Positions 34,654 to 46,046 of a DNA stretch of 64,000 nt are shown here, one piece after another (the first letter of the stretch is position 1; every line of letters starts with the position of its first letter). The DNA is from Anisodus tanguticus (taxonomy: Eukaryota > Streptophyta > Magnoliopsida > Solanales > Solanaceae). Location of the stretch: the NCBI GenBank assembly GCA_034509755.1, contig CM067549.1, positions 40,065,305 through 40,129,304 of the forward strand. Reading direction: 5' to 3'. The position numbers and the translations under genes are program-made. The notes below the pieces were generated by a model that saw only the letters and a program-made list of their open reading frames with translations, did no database searches and was not told the origin of the DNA.

Positions 34654-35520
34654 TTATTTCAATGACGTACATACCTTGTCCACCAAAGGCAAAAGCACTT
34701 GGTGTTTTTCCTCATCCTGGTGTCTGCAGTCCTTCTTCCAATGCCCCTTCTTGTGGCAGTTGAGGCACTCATCCTTTGTCGGATTTACCTTTTTCTTCAC
34801 ACCTCCCTTAGGCTTCATAGCTGAGGGCGCAACAACTGCTTTGGCCTTCTTCTTCTGCCATTCCTTACCTTTCGGCTTGGGTCGGCTAGAAGAGCTCACC
34901 GTGAGCACAGCTTTGCCTTTGGAGGTGGAAGACTCAAAGGTCTTGAGCATGTTGTGCAGCTCTGGCAGAGTCGCATTCGTTCCATTCATATTGAAATTCA
35001 CTATAAAGTTCTCAAAAGAACGAGGGAGAGAGTTCAGGATGAGGGTGGTAGCGACATTCTTTTCAAGCTTCGTTCCAATTGAAGCAAGCCTCTCTATCAG
35101 CCCTATCATCTTCAACACATGCTGCGAGACATGTCCCCCTTCATTTAGCTTACACTTAAAGATTTCTATTAGTAACTCATATTCCATAGTTTGGGATTGT
35201 GAGTCATAGAGACTTTTCAATTGTTCGAGCATCTCATTGGGCCCCATGTTCTCATGTTGTCTCTAAAGTTCCATAGACATGGAAGACAACATCACGCACT
35301 GCGCTGAAGTGGCATCATCTAGGTGTTTTTGGTAAGCTTCCTTATCAAAAGAGGCATATTCAGCAGAGTTTGTCGCAGGGATTGTTGGGAACACCGTGTC
35401 CAACACGTATTCTATTTTCTCTTGTCTCAATACTATTCGCAAATTTCTTAGCCAGTCAAGGTAGTTTGGTCCAGTAAGTTTGTTCATCTCAATCAACATT
35501 TTCAACAATAAGCTCGACAT
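34654..35520 (-). pseudogene. copia-1 gag with CCHC knuckle
   Basis: One frame runs from the ATG at 35520 to 34654, interrupted by a single TAG at 35265-35263. The N-terminal part has NKLTGPNYLDWLRNLRIVL and the UBN2-type gag core. The C-terminal part is Lys-rich and contains the zinc knuckle CLNCHKKGHWKKDC (34767-34726). Gag forms the particle that packages the element RNA. Apart from the nonsense codon the protein looks whole. Confidence 0.88.
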
Positions 35521-36553
35521 CTTTAATAATCTGAAGAATTAGATAGACTGGAAATCAAACTCAAAATATGTTTCCTATTATACACATTCGTTTAGGCTAA
35601 TAAACATGGCTTTTTGTTTAATTAGCTCCCACTATTTTAACATACTTCTACGACCCCATGGTATAATACGGACCTATTTTAATTGAGGTCATAATGGGAC
35701 AAGATCCAAGCCTATGCTATCTCCGCGTTTGCTTTGGCTGATAACTTCAATAACACATCTTGGTAGGTTCTAAACCAATGGCAAAACTTATTTGCAACTC
35801 TTGGTTGATCAAACATTACATTTAATCTTGCGTATAATAATAATCATGGGTTAAACATTCTGAACAAAAAAAAATAAGATTTTCGACCGATGGGGCTGCG
35901 GTGCTAATCATTAGGGTCGCGGCGCCAGTGAGCCAGAAACCGAATTTCTGCTTCTGCAATGCATTAGAGTCACAGCGCACCACCATGGGGCCGCGGCGCT
36001 TGCAAGGCAGAAACATTCGGCTTGCATTAGGGCCGCGGCGCTCCACCATGAGGCCGCAACGCCTAATGTCCAGAAAGTTCAGAACTTAAAAAAACAAAGC
36101 ATTCGGGCCATGGCACTCTACCATGGAGTCGCGGCGCCGCCTTAAAAACCCTAGCAACCACCACGGCGCCCTACCATAGGGCCGCGGCGCCGACGTCCTG
36201 ACAAAACATTTCTGTGTTGATTTTTCAAAATCGTTTGAGCCCTAAATCCAATTTAGGGATCAAATCAAAGGTCCTTTATCATCACCCACCATTATCAATA
36301 ACGCCCATATCGACCATTATCCGTTCTTATCCATGCACCATGCAATGAGTCGAAAAAATGCACTTTTGGCTTAGTTCGAATTAGAGAGGAATAACTTCCT
36401 CGAGTTAGCTTAGGAGATAATTTAGGTTGATATCAAAAGGTTAACATTTGATCAATACATGTAGGATTTCAAGAACCTCATTTTAATCCAATTTTATGTT
36501 TAACTCATATTATTACTTTATTCAATTGTTATATAACCATTGAACCAGCCTGG
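35521..36553 (-). other. copia-1 5' leader
   Basis: About 1 kb of non-coding leader between primer site and gag start. It holds an unusual GC-rich block (35885-36195) described separately. The remainder is AT-rich. Confidence 0.75.
35885..36195. repeat. GC-rich repeated-word block (GGCCGCGGCGC)
   Basis: Variants of GGGCCGCGGCGC occur near 35915, 35992, 36031, 36130 and 36181. They alternate with variants of 'ctccaccatg' and with weaker copies such as ggggctgcggtgc (35892) and gaggccgcaacgc (36050). The 3' LTR carries a related GC-rich word (30206-30256). It looks like a degenerate tandem or inverted repeat inside the element leader. Confidence 0.75.
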
Positions 36554-36565
36554 GCTCTGATACCA
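36554..36565 (-). promoter_or_regulatory. copia-1 primer-binding site (initiator tRNA-Met)
   Basis: The minus strand reads TGGTATCAGAGC, the standard site complementary to the 3' end of plant initiator tRNA-Met, one base from the LTR edge at 36567. Confidence 0.92.
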
Positions 36566-36566
36566 C

Positions 36567-38086
36567 TGTAGGGTTTTGTTGGGTTCAAAACACATAAGTA
36601 AGGCACAACGGAAGTTTTAAAATTTTATTTCTTACTTACCCCAACAAGTTTTCTGTTATGGTCATACAACAATCAAACCTATAACATAAAGCATAAAACT
36701 TACAGGTTATAGTATCTGAAATCTTTATCTACTATAAGGATGACACGCGGTTTTCCCTTCGATTGCAAGCTCCAACCTTCAATGTATTTCTCTTTCGGAA
36801 AGATAGAAAATTCGGCAGAGGTGTGAAAGAGTAATTTTAATTCTAAGTCTCTAAGGCTTAGAATGATAATCTGAAAATTAGTGTATGAATAATGAAGAGA
36901 ATGCCACTATTTATAGGTGAAAATTAGGTCAAACAGGATTAGGGTTTGACGTTGGGCCTTGCCCAAAAATCGAGGCAGAGGCGTAGCGACGCTCGACGTG
37001 TTCCTGCACTGTCTCGATTCATTTTTTACGCATTCTTAATTAAATCTAAAATCTAATTTTGACTTAATTAAAATAATCATTATTCATTTAAATATCTCGA
37101 TTCTAAATCGAACATTTAATTACTCTCTCAATACATCCTTAGATCGAAAGGACAATCGACATAGTGTGACCCTACATGCCTTCTCATATCGACATTAATC
37201 AACTTAAGGTCTACGCGGAACTCATAGACGGCGCCGCAAGACGAACTCAATATGTGAAGTACGTTTACGCGAATCCAGTAAACTTAACCTTTATATGGTA
37301 AGATAAAATCCTTTCATTCACGACACACCCGATCAAGCTTAGAATTTGTCAAGTGTCTATCCAAATGGCTTAATCGTTGTATCACATCTATATTAGTTGA
37401 CAACTAGACCACATTCTAAATATGTCTATTGCGTTGGCCAACGACTTTGTCAACCTAATATCACTAAGAATTCGAGTGTTCTCTCGAATATACATTCGAG
37501 AAATGAATCCTAATCTTGGCTCAACTACCACCTTTAATCCACATCGTAATGTACCCAATACAAGTCGTATCTCAACCTATAAGGCATTTGGGCTTAGGAT
37601 GGGATCAAAGTACATTACTTTGTAGACAAGGCGCGTATTGACCTCAAGTCTAAGGACTTGTATCTCCCACACGTTGATCATACTTTAGACAAGTATAACA
37701 AACAGTATATCAGCAGGGTATACCAATACTTCCAAAGTATTCATGTGTCCATTACGAGTTGCCATTACTCGTAGCAGGTGAGACATACTACATCCTCTAA
37801 GGATGTGATGTAGACCACATGTCGACTTATTACATATCATCGATATGTCATTCTCGATGATCATTAGTCGAGTCTATTTTAAGAATTACGTTATAATATT
37901 AATATCTCACACTATTAATAACAGTGTAACATCCAGGGATGCATATTATAGAATATTACAAACAATCAATTAATAATTCAATAATTGTAAATGATAAAAT
38001 ATTAATCTCCATTAATAATAATGTGAATGTGTATAAAATACATTTATCCTAATATAGATTGTCTCTAGGACATAAATATACTTTCA
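36567..38086 (-). repeat. copia-1 5' LTR
   Basis: The second copy of the 29805-31345 repeat, with the same ends (TGTAGGG...TTTCA). The largest visible difference is the 21-bp shorter GC-rich word near 36975-36995; scattered substitutions occur throughout. As the 5' LTR it would have carried the promoter. Confidence 0.92.
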
Positions 38087-38555
38087 CAACCAAGGTTAGG
38101 TGCCAAACTTACAATTGGTTCATGGCTTGGTTATCATCTTCCACAGCATATCATGTGTTGCGTTCTAAATCTCGATGGGCCATGATCGGTTATTAGCAAA
38201 TACATATCTACTACATGGGAATAGTAGCAGGTGTAGATTTCCCGAAATTCATTAAATATTTTCAAGACCCTATAATTATATAAACAAATATATTAAATAA
38301 TGCATAGCAACTTTTAAATGGAACCTAGTAATAAGAAGAATTGCTGGTTGAAGAATGAGCTAGCTAAAACGTGTTACAGCCAATAAAAGCGGGATCAATT
38401 CCCCCTTGGGCCCTATTTTTACTTTAACTCATTTTTTATTCCAAAATAGCACTGCAAATTTGCAGTTCTCAGGCTTTATATTTTTTTCTCTTTTTCTTTG
38501 TAACAAACATAAACAAAGTCAACTAAAAAGAAGCCCCACGATGAAATTTTACTTT
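38087..38555. other. Spacer between the two copia elements
   Basis: No gene is recognised. AT-rich sequence with 'ccccttgggccctattttt' near 38403 and A/T tracts. Confidence 0.5.
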
Positions 38556-38587
38556 TGAACCCTTAATTATTTTTATTAATTAAAAAG

Positions 38588-38619
<32 letters not shown>

Positions 38620-38806
38620 TTAATTAAGAAAATTAATTTTATCTTTTTCTAGTACAAAATTACTACCATAATTACACTTGTATTCCTAATACAAAACTAC
38701 TACCATAATTACACTTGTACAAGAATTCTACAACTTATGGTAATTTCTATACAAAATCAGCAACCATGATATACACTGTATTAAGGCTGTGTATATTAGT
38801 CTTTCA
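38556..38806 (-). repeat. copia-2 3' LTR
   Basis: TGAACCC...GTCTTTCA, matching 43370-43623, with an expanded (TA)n tract at about 38589-38613. The adjacent minus-strand sequence CTGCGGGGGTG (38807-38817) is the polypurine primer. Confidence 0.9.
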
Positions 38807-38817
38807 CACCCCCGCAG

Positions 38818-40300
38818 TCATAGCGGGTGGTTGACGTACGCTGAGACTGTACCAAAATTCTTCAAATAGGACTAAGGGAAGACCCTTAGTAAAGATGTCA
38901 GCAATTTGATATTGTGAAGGGACATGCAAGACACGTACTTGTCCACAAGCTACCTTTTCACGAACAAAGTGAATATTCATTTCGATATGTTTAGTGCGCT
39001 GATGTTGGACCGGATTCCCAGAGAGATAGACTGCACTAACATTATTACAGTAGACTAAGGTATCTTTCTGAATAGGAAAGTGAAGCTCTAATAGAAGATT
39101 ACGCAGCCAACATGACTCAGACACCACATTGGCTACCCCTCGATACTCGGCCTCTGCACTGGATAACGATAAAGTAGCCTGGCATTTTGCCGACCAAGAG
39201 ACCAATGAACATACAATAACCAGATGTCGAATGTCTAGTATCTGGACATCCACCCCAATCAGTATTTGTATAAGACACGAGAGTAGAGACGAAAGACGGA
39301 TATAAATGCAAACTATAATCAAGAGTGTCATGTATGTAAAACATAATGCGTTTGAGTGCATGCATGCGCTCGTCCCTCGAATCATGCATAAATAGACATA
39401 CCTGATGCACTGCATAAGTAATATCGGGCCTTGTGAAAGTAAGATACTGAAGAGCCCCTACAAGACTGTGATAGTGGGTGGGATCCTTGTAAGGTGTGTT
39501 AGAAGTAGCACTCAGCTTTGGTTTGATATTAACCGGAGTAGAAGATGAATTACAAGAAGACATGTCGGCTCTCTCAATAATATCAGTCGCATACTTCCTC
39601 TGTGATAAAAATAGACCACCTGCATGACGCGTAACAACTATACCTAAAAAATAACTCAAGGGCCCCAAGTCTTTCATATCAAATTCTGAAGTGAGAAGAG
39701 ACATGATAGACTTGCACAGATAATCAAGAGAGGCAGTCAATATAATATCATCCACATATAACAAAATGTATGCCAGAGAAGTACCACCACGATAGATGAA
39801 CAGAGAATGATCAGACCTGCTGTGAGAAAACCTAATACTAGATACATAATCTGCAAACCTCTTACATCAAGTCTGTGGGGCCTGCTTAAGACCATAAAAG
39901 GACTTTTAACAGACATGATTAGGATAAATGGGGTCCCTGAAATCCAAAGGCTGATGCATGTATACAGTCTCTTTGAAATCACTGTGTAAGAAATTATTTT
40001 TCACATCCAACTGATGAATGGGCCATGCTTTCGATAGAACTATATTGAGAACAATGTGAATAGTTTCTGGTTTGACCACTGGACTAAATTTCTCTCCATA
40101 ATCCACGCCAACCTATTGAGTTTTACCATCACCTATAAAGACGGGTCTTATGCCTCTCAAAAGAACCGTCAGAATTTTCCTTATGAGTAAAAATCCACAT
40201 AGAATGAATAATATTGACACCAAGCAGACAGGGCACCAACTCCCACGTCTTATTTTTTTAATAAGAGCATTATATTCATCATTAATGGTCATTTCCAATT
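38818..40300 (-). pseudogene. copia-2 reverse transcriptase and RNase H
   Basis: The open frame 39764-39117 begins at the catalytic box (MLYVDDIILTAS; YVDD at 39747-39758, intact) and continues with LGPLSYFLGIVVTRHAGG, LVGALQYLTFTRPDITYAVH and TNTDWGGCPDTRHSTSGYC. A frameshift near 39200 moves the RNase H to the frame 39415-38804: AKCQATLSLSSAEAEYRGVA, VYCNNVSAVYLSGNPVQHQR, QYQIADIFTKGL. The RT N-terminus (40106-39906: GEKFSPVVKPETIH, QLDVKNNFLH) is in yet another frame. The RNase H Asp in the usual YCDN block is Asn here (YCNN). Confidence 0.85.
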
Positions 40301-41299
40301 CAGGTCAAGAAGGGCAGATACTGGGTTACGTGGTAGGGGTGATTTAGTGACATTAGAAGTTAGATTAAAATGTCTTTTAGGTTTAAAAATACCCCATTGG
40401 CTACGAGTAACGGGCCATTGACTTGAAATAAAAGTGGACTGGACCGGGGACATAGTCAGAATGCCGCGGGACTAGCCAACAGGCAGTTGGCCTGCTGGAC
40501 GAGAGGTTGGATCAGGTAAAATAGTTATTGGGACAGCAGGCCCGTGCTAGCTAAGACATATCAACTAGGCAGGAATGAAGTGGGCCAGGACAAGAATTTA
40601 TTGGGCCTGCTGGCCGAGAACCCGAAATTGGAACTGGACCGAGACTGGGAGGACACTGTGTTAGGCTAGCAGGTAGTGGGCCTGCTGGCCGAGAATCGAA
40701 AACTGTATCGAGAATTGGATCACGGGCAGTTTGGGCCCACTATTGGAGAATATACGGTGAGAGCCCATCATTCAAAAAATTATAAGAACTAGTCACGGAA
40801 TTATATAATTTAGCAAACAAAAATTGAGTTTCATAAAAAATAACATGACAACTAATTATGATTTTTTAGAAGATAAATCAAAATATTTTTAACCACGATG
40901 ATTAGACGGATAACCCAAAAATACATAAGCGGTAGAACATGCTTGAAGTTTGTTAATTGTAGTGGATGGAAAAAGTAGATAGCACAAACACCCAAACACC
41001 ATAAGATGAGAATACGAAAGATCTTTATGATAATTTTATTTTAGGGGAGATTGATATGATAATCCTTTGCTAGAAAGTATGTTAAGGAGGTAAGTAGCCA
41101 TTTGTAATGCATGATACCAAAAGGAAGGGGGTAATGAAGCATGGGATAGTACAGTTAGGATAATGTTATTAATGATATAAATTTTTCGTTCAGCTTTCCC
41201 ATTTTCTGAGGACATACGAGGACAAGAAAACCAAACTTTGATGCCATTAGTATCACAAAATTACCGAAATGGCCCATTATCAAATTCTCTATCGTTTTC
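40301..41299 (-). pseudogene. copia-2 integrase/RT linker (degenerate)
   Basis: No long frame. It lies where the Pro/Ser-rich linker between integrase and RT should be. Repeated 'gggcctgctggccgag' words occur at 40480-40700, which may be a degenerate tandem repeat in the linker. The integrase C-terminus is only faintly traceable near 41000-41290. Confidence 0.5.
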
Positions 41300-42111
41300 T
41301 CATTGAATATTTTTAGTTACCCATTCAAATTGAGTACGAATTAAAGCTCTAAACTTTAGAAATGTTGAAACAACTTGAGACTTTTTAGACAAAGGAAAGG
41401 TCCCCAAAAAATTAGAATAATCATCCAAAAATAACACATAATAACGAGGACCCAAAGAACTCAAAATGGGAGATGTCCATAAAACAGTATGAATAATATC
41501 AAAAGGCATCAAAGTACTAGAAGTAGAGGCTACAAATGATAACTTAACATGTTTCCCAATCGGACAAGAGGGACAAATATTAGTACTACGCGTACTATTA
41601 CATTTAATAAAAAATTTATTCTTAAGAGAAGAAATAACAGACACCGAGGATGGCCTAAACGTGCATGCCATAAAGAAGGTGCTAGAATGGCAAACGTTTA
41701 TGGTGTGTCTTGACATGTGGAAGTGGTGGTGGTGATTGGATAAAGCTCTCCCCAACTATTACATCTCATTAGTGGTGTCTCCGTCGTGAAATCCTTAACA
41801 GAAAATCTGAAAGGGTCAAAGTTAACAGAAACTCAATTATCTGTTGTGAATTTTCGGACATACACCAAATTTTTAATTAAGTGAGGGACATGAATGACAT
41901 TTTTCAATACTAGAGGTGGATGCGGGGGAGATATATTTGTGTGACCATAACCACGAATTGGAATTGAATGACCATTACCAATAATTATGCCATAATTTTT
42001 GCTCATATTGAAATAAGACGAGAGATTACCTGGCGCGAACGTCATATGAGAAGTGGCACCGGTGTCCATGTACCAATTGGCATCCGGGGGATTTAATCCA
42101 AGTGTATGCAT
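41300..42111 (-). pseudogene. copia-2 protease, pre-integrase and integrase core
   Basis: Frame 42111-41833 has the protease active site ANWYMDTGATSHMT (DTGA intact), a GNGHSIPIRGYGH block and LKNVIHVPHLIKNLVYVRKF. Frame 41755-41300 has CPSCPIGKHVKLSF (zinc-binding end), FDIIHTVLWTSPIL (the Asp-containing HTDVWTSP block, here altered) and YYVLFLDDYSNFLGTFPL. Stops between 41833 and 41755 and after 41300 break the chain. Confidence 0.78.
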
Positions 42112-43217
42112 CGCGACTTTGAAATCCGTGGGTGTCGGGACGTTGACTGCTGGGCCGTGTAGGCCTGATGAGGTCTCGACCCAAGATAATTATTGGGTTG
42201 CCGCTGCTGCTAGGTTGTGTTCTATCTGGCCCAATGGGCTGTTGGGTCTGGCTGACTGCTGGGCCTGGCCCAGTTAGGTGCTGGGTAGGGGAAGAAAGTC
42301 GTGGGCTAGTTGGGCCATTGCTAGGCCTACTGGCCACCGTAACCATTGGCCCACTGGCCCGGCCCAGCCTGATATTGCCCCTGTCGGCTGCCACCCTGAC
42401 CACTGTTGCCATCACCTCCGCGGCATCCGCCTTTGCCACCGTTATCGCAGCCTTTTCCGCCTGAATTCCGATTTTGACCCCGTTTTCCACCACCGTTCTG
42501 ATTTTGAGTAGAATTACCCGAAGAATATAGAGAGTAGGAATCTTATGGTGAGGCCGCCATCATGGCGGAATTTTCTCCAGTTGCGGCCTTTTTAGCCAAC
42601 TCCGCCTCTTCAAGGGTTAGCATAGATCGGGCTTGGTAAAACGGAGAAAGAGGGCTGCTTTGACGAAGAAGAGTCCTAACACCATTATAGTCCTCGGATA
42701 GGCCTGCAACCATCTAAAGAACAAGACGATCATTCATGACAGGCGCCCCAATGTTCTTTAGTTGATCTGTCAAATGCTTGAGTCGTTTACAATAGGCTGA
42801 GACATTAGGAAAATCCTCCATGTGGATGTGGAAGAATTCCTACTCAAGGGTGACGGCACGGGAATTTTTGTTATCTTGGAAAATATCACGTAACCTATTC
42901 CAAGTGTCCATAGCCGTGGAGTCGGGCTCAATAATGGTCTGCAAGAGGTCCATAGAAATAGTGGAGTAAATCCACTGGAGTACCGTAGCATCAAGAGTTT
43001 CCCATAACTCTATATCATCATCGGTGGTAGGTTTCTTCTCCTTGCATGTTGCTGAAGGGATAATGTGATGTAGAACTCGATGCGAGCGTGCGTTAACTTT
43101 GAACAGTTCTGCCCACGTCGCGTATTGGACGTTTTCCATCTCAAGAATGATATGGATGTTGTTCTCGATGTTGGAGACGGTAAGGGCAGGATGAAATATG
43201 TTCTTTGATGTCGTCAT
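42112..43217 (-). pseudogene. copia-2 gag
   Basis: The start codon is at 43217, with PALTVSNIENNIHIILEMEN and YATWAELFKVNARSHRVLHH, then WETLDATVLQWIYSTIS and AMDTWNRLRDIFQDNKNSRA, the UBN2-type gag core. It continues in another frame at 42994-42770. The C-terminal part (42493-42026) is Gly/Pro/Gln-rich and shows no clear CCHC knuckle in the readable frame. Frameshifts are present near 42840 and 42500. Confidence 0.78.
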
Positions 43218-43360
43218 AATGAAAGAACAAGAGGAATATGAGGGAAAAAATTGGGAAGCATGAAAAAAAATAGAAGAAGTGGCCGGCGGCCGAGGAGGTC
43301 TCGGGTGCCGAGGGCTACGGAAGTGTGGGTTGGAGAAGGAAAATATTTCTCCCTAGACTT

Positions 43361-43369
43361 CTGATACCA
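43361..43369 (-). promoter_or_regulatory. copia-2 primer-binding site
   Basis: The minus strand reads TGGTATCAG directly next to the LTR edge (43370), the start of an initiator tRNA-Met-type primer site. Confidence 0.85.
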
Positions 43370-43623
43370 TGAATAAGAATAATCATTTGATTATTTTCAT
43401 TAATGAAAAGGTATATATATACATGATATACAAAATCTAATTAAGGAAATTAAATCTACCTTTTCATAATACAAAATTACTACCATAATTACACTTGTAT
43501 TCCTAATACAAAACTACTACCATAATTACACTTGTACAAGAATTCTACAACTTATGATAAATTCTATACAAAATCAGCAACCATGTTATACATGGTATTA
43601 AGGCTGTGTATATCGGTCTTTCA
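43370..43623 (-). repeat. copia-2 5' LTR
   Basis: TGAATAAG...GGTCTTTCA. From about 43455 onward it is nearly the same as 38640-38806. It contains a short internal duplication: 'tactaccataattacacttgta' occurs twice about 40 bp apart, in both LTRs. Confidence 0.9.
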
Positions 43624-43865
43624 AGTTTTACTCAAATCTCAATATTTAAAATCAACTTTGCAATCAAAAAAGTGAAAAATAAGAAAAACTTAGGATTCTG
43701 AAAATTTGCTTGGTTCTTCCAAATTCTAATTTACTATCTGCTTCTGCTGCTGGCCCACTGCCAAGTTCTTCTTCATTCTAGCTTAATGCACATTTTTTTT
43801 TTGTTTTCCTCTTATATTATTTATTTTATGTTATAATCCATTTCATCTTTTTCCTATCGTCATGA

Positions 43866-44131
43866 CACTATTAGAAATAAAGGATTTTTTCACCGATATT
43901 CAGTGAGAAATTTGTGTTATAAACATGATTTTCCCACATCATTTTCACTGAACCGGGTCATTGGAAAAATGTATGGTGAGAAACATGTTGCCACTGAAGT
44001 GCTGGAAAACTTGGTATGTTTTCTGTGTGAAAATACTATTATTTAGATTTTTTCTATCGATATTTAGTGAGAAATAGCCATTGAATATTTTTCCGTAGAA
44101 AATCAGTGGGAAAATAGAGAAATTTTTAGTG
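43866..44131. mobile_element. CACTA-like MITE
   Basis: Starts CACTATTAGAAATAAAGG and ends AATTTTTAGTG. The ends form imperfect inverted termini of the CACTA type, and the interior has several inverted 'cagtgagaaa / tttcactga' words. No transposase is present, so it is non-autonomous. I could not settle a clean 3-bp target duplication. Confidence 0.55.
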
Positions 44132-44480
44132 ATGGACTCATGATTCATGAAGCATCTCTTAATGAATCCCTCTATGCAATGTTTTAATCTTTAGCCTTTG
44201 AAATTGGTCGTTCTAATTGATTGAAAGGCAATTGGTATGAAAGAATTAGGCAAGGAACATTGGGAGGAAGAATCAACAATTTGTACATTGAAAGAATTAA
44301 ATAATTGAAAGGATTGAGGTAGGATCACGTGTTTGTTTGTTCTTTTCTTGAACATCCTCTCTTTCTTCCACATTATAATTCATATATCTGGAAAGATCTC
44401 ATCAATGAAAGCCTTGATTAACTGTCTAGTTCGTTGGATTCTAATATTCTAATCTAGATGTTAATTTGTTGGGTTTTAGT
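44132..44480. other. Unrecognised spacer
   Basis: No gene or repeat that I recognise. Confidence 0.4.
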
Positions 44481-45960
44481 TATTTAATTTAATTAATTTT
44501 TTTTAAGGGGAGCCTTGAATTATAGGTCCAAGTGTAGACCGTAGAAAATTTGACGGACCGTCAAGTACGACCGTATTTTCCCCGACATAGTAAACAGTAT
44601 AAATATGCAACTTAGTTCCAAAAATTAGTTTTTCATATTCTCAATCCTTAGAACGAAGTTTCTCTCTTCCCAACTTTCTCATACATCATGGTAAGTTCTT
44701 TCCGTGTATTTCCACTCGATTCTAATCAAGTATAATCAATTCCTAAGCGAAATCAATTGTTCTTAACCTAGAATTTTCAAGATAATCTCATAAGGTTTCA
44801 AGGTTTCAAGCTTTGAGATTATTCTTCCAAATTCGGATTTTTAATACAAGTATTGAAGCGGATAAGGCATGTCGAGCTTCTATATACGTATGAGAACATT
44901 ATTATTTTCCCCACGCCACGATTATCCCTGAAATTATGAATTTCCATAACCTAGGGTTTTACTCAAGTTCATGATGATCCTATATGCATGTACAATAATA
45001 TTTCATGTAATGTTTGTCTTCGTTAATTATATTCATGATATTCCATTATGATTGTCATGAACATGTCCGTAATCCATGAACTCATGTGTTTGAATTATAT
45101 GAGTTCTTAAAAATAAGTTATAATCATTATTACTCAATTCTATGAAGTTATACATATTTCCATGTTTTACACAAGTTATATTGTATATTTATTTACATGT
45201 TAACTTACAATCACAAATCATGCTTACAAATTATATTTATGAAACTAATTGGCTTACAAGCCAGCTATTTTCATGTTCATGTTTTGGGAGTTGCACATGA
45301 TACCGAGAAGGCTCAAACAGTCTGAAACTATGTTTGCCAGTGTAGGATAAGGATCGCTCCACCCAGAGGACGATACCTTCATATTACCCCTTGTGGAATT
45401 ATTGGATTCATCATGTTCATGTTCATGTCTCATACCCTGGCAAGGTACGAGATGGCTTAGCTGATCGGGCAGAGATCAGACGGCACATTCACGCATGGTG
45501 GTTACATGTCGGTTATACTAATGCTCTCCCCACAACTAGACATGTATACAGTTTTACATATTTTATGCATGTAATTATACTCATGTCAGATTATATCCAT
45601 GTTTATGTTCAGTTTCAGTTTCATGTTCCTGTTATATCATGTTCCTGCTTATTTTTTTCAGTTGCTTTACATACGGTACAATTCAAATGTACTAACGTCT
45701 CTTTGCCCGGGGCTTGCACTTCACGTTGTAGGTACTAAGTTTCAGAACGACGGATTCGCTCGCTAGAATTTGCCTCAATATCAGCTATTAGTGAGCTCCA
45801 TTTCATTCGGGGTGTTCGTCCTTATTTTACATGTCATGTTTTATAGTAGAGGTATGAATGTCTTGCCTATTTACTCTGTGTTTTCCATTGAATTCTCTTT
45901 CATGATTTTTCTCTTTAATTTGGAAAGTTACTCCATTATATTATTTTGAATATTCTACAA
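44481..45960 (+). mobile_element. Gypsy LTR-related sequence, partial
   Basis: Contains the block 'caaatgtactaacgtctctttgcccgggg...tgcacttcacgttgtagg' (45680-45735), which is the plus-strand form of the block seen reversed at 20710-20820. A promoter-like 'cagtataaatatgcaac' lies at 44590, followed by a 'ctctcttcccaactttctcatac' leader. No terminal TG...CA pair or target duplication was resolved, so its limits are approximate. There is no coding sequence. Confidence 0.5.
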
Positions 45961-46046
45961 CATACACATTATAAATTAATCATTCACTTAAATTAGAAAG
46001 TTAGTGGTTTTTCCATATTCCGCCTTGAATTCATAAAAGAGCACAA

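Larger units (their letters stand above)
29805..38086 (-). mobile_element. Complete Ty1/copia element (copia-1)
   Basis: Two LTRs of 1541 and 1520 bp enclose gag, protease, integrase, RT and RNase H in copia order on the minus strand. Flanks are CAAGC (29800-29804) and CAACC (38087-38091), a 5-bp target duplication with one change. A primer site complementary to initiator tRNA-Met lies next to the right (5') LTR. Coding parts keep long stretches of one frame with a few stop codons, so it is inactive but younger than the gypsy remains. Confidence 0.92.
38556..43623 (-). mobile_element. Complete Ty1/copia element (copia-2)
   Basis: A 5.07 kb element with ~250 bp LTRs (38556-38806 and 43370-43623), a tRNA-Met-type primer site next to the right LTR and a polypurine tract next to the left LTR. 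Flanks ACTTT (38551-38555) and AGTTT (43624-43628) look like a 5-bp target duplication with one change. Coding order on the minus strand is gag, protease, integrase, RT, RNase H. It is more decayed than copia-1. Confidence 0.9.

Noticed and set aside
34631..35209. 192-codon plus-strand frame
   Set aside because: It is the antisense of the copia-1 gag frame.
38589..38613. (TA)n tract as a regulatory element
   Set aside because: It is simple-repeat expansion within the copia-2 LTR, absent at that length from the partner LTR.
45391..45738. 115-codon plus-strand frame
   Set aside because: It lies in LTR-related sequence; the composition follows 'catgtt' repeats and no domain is present.
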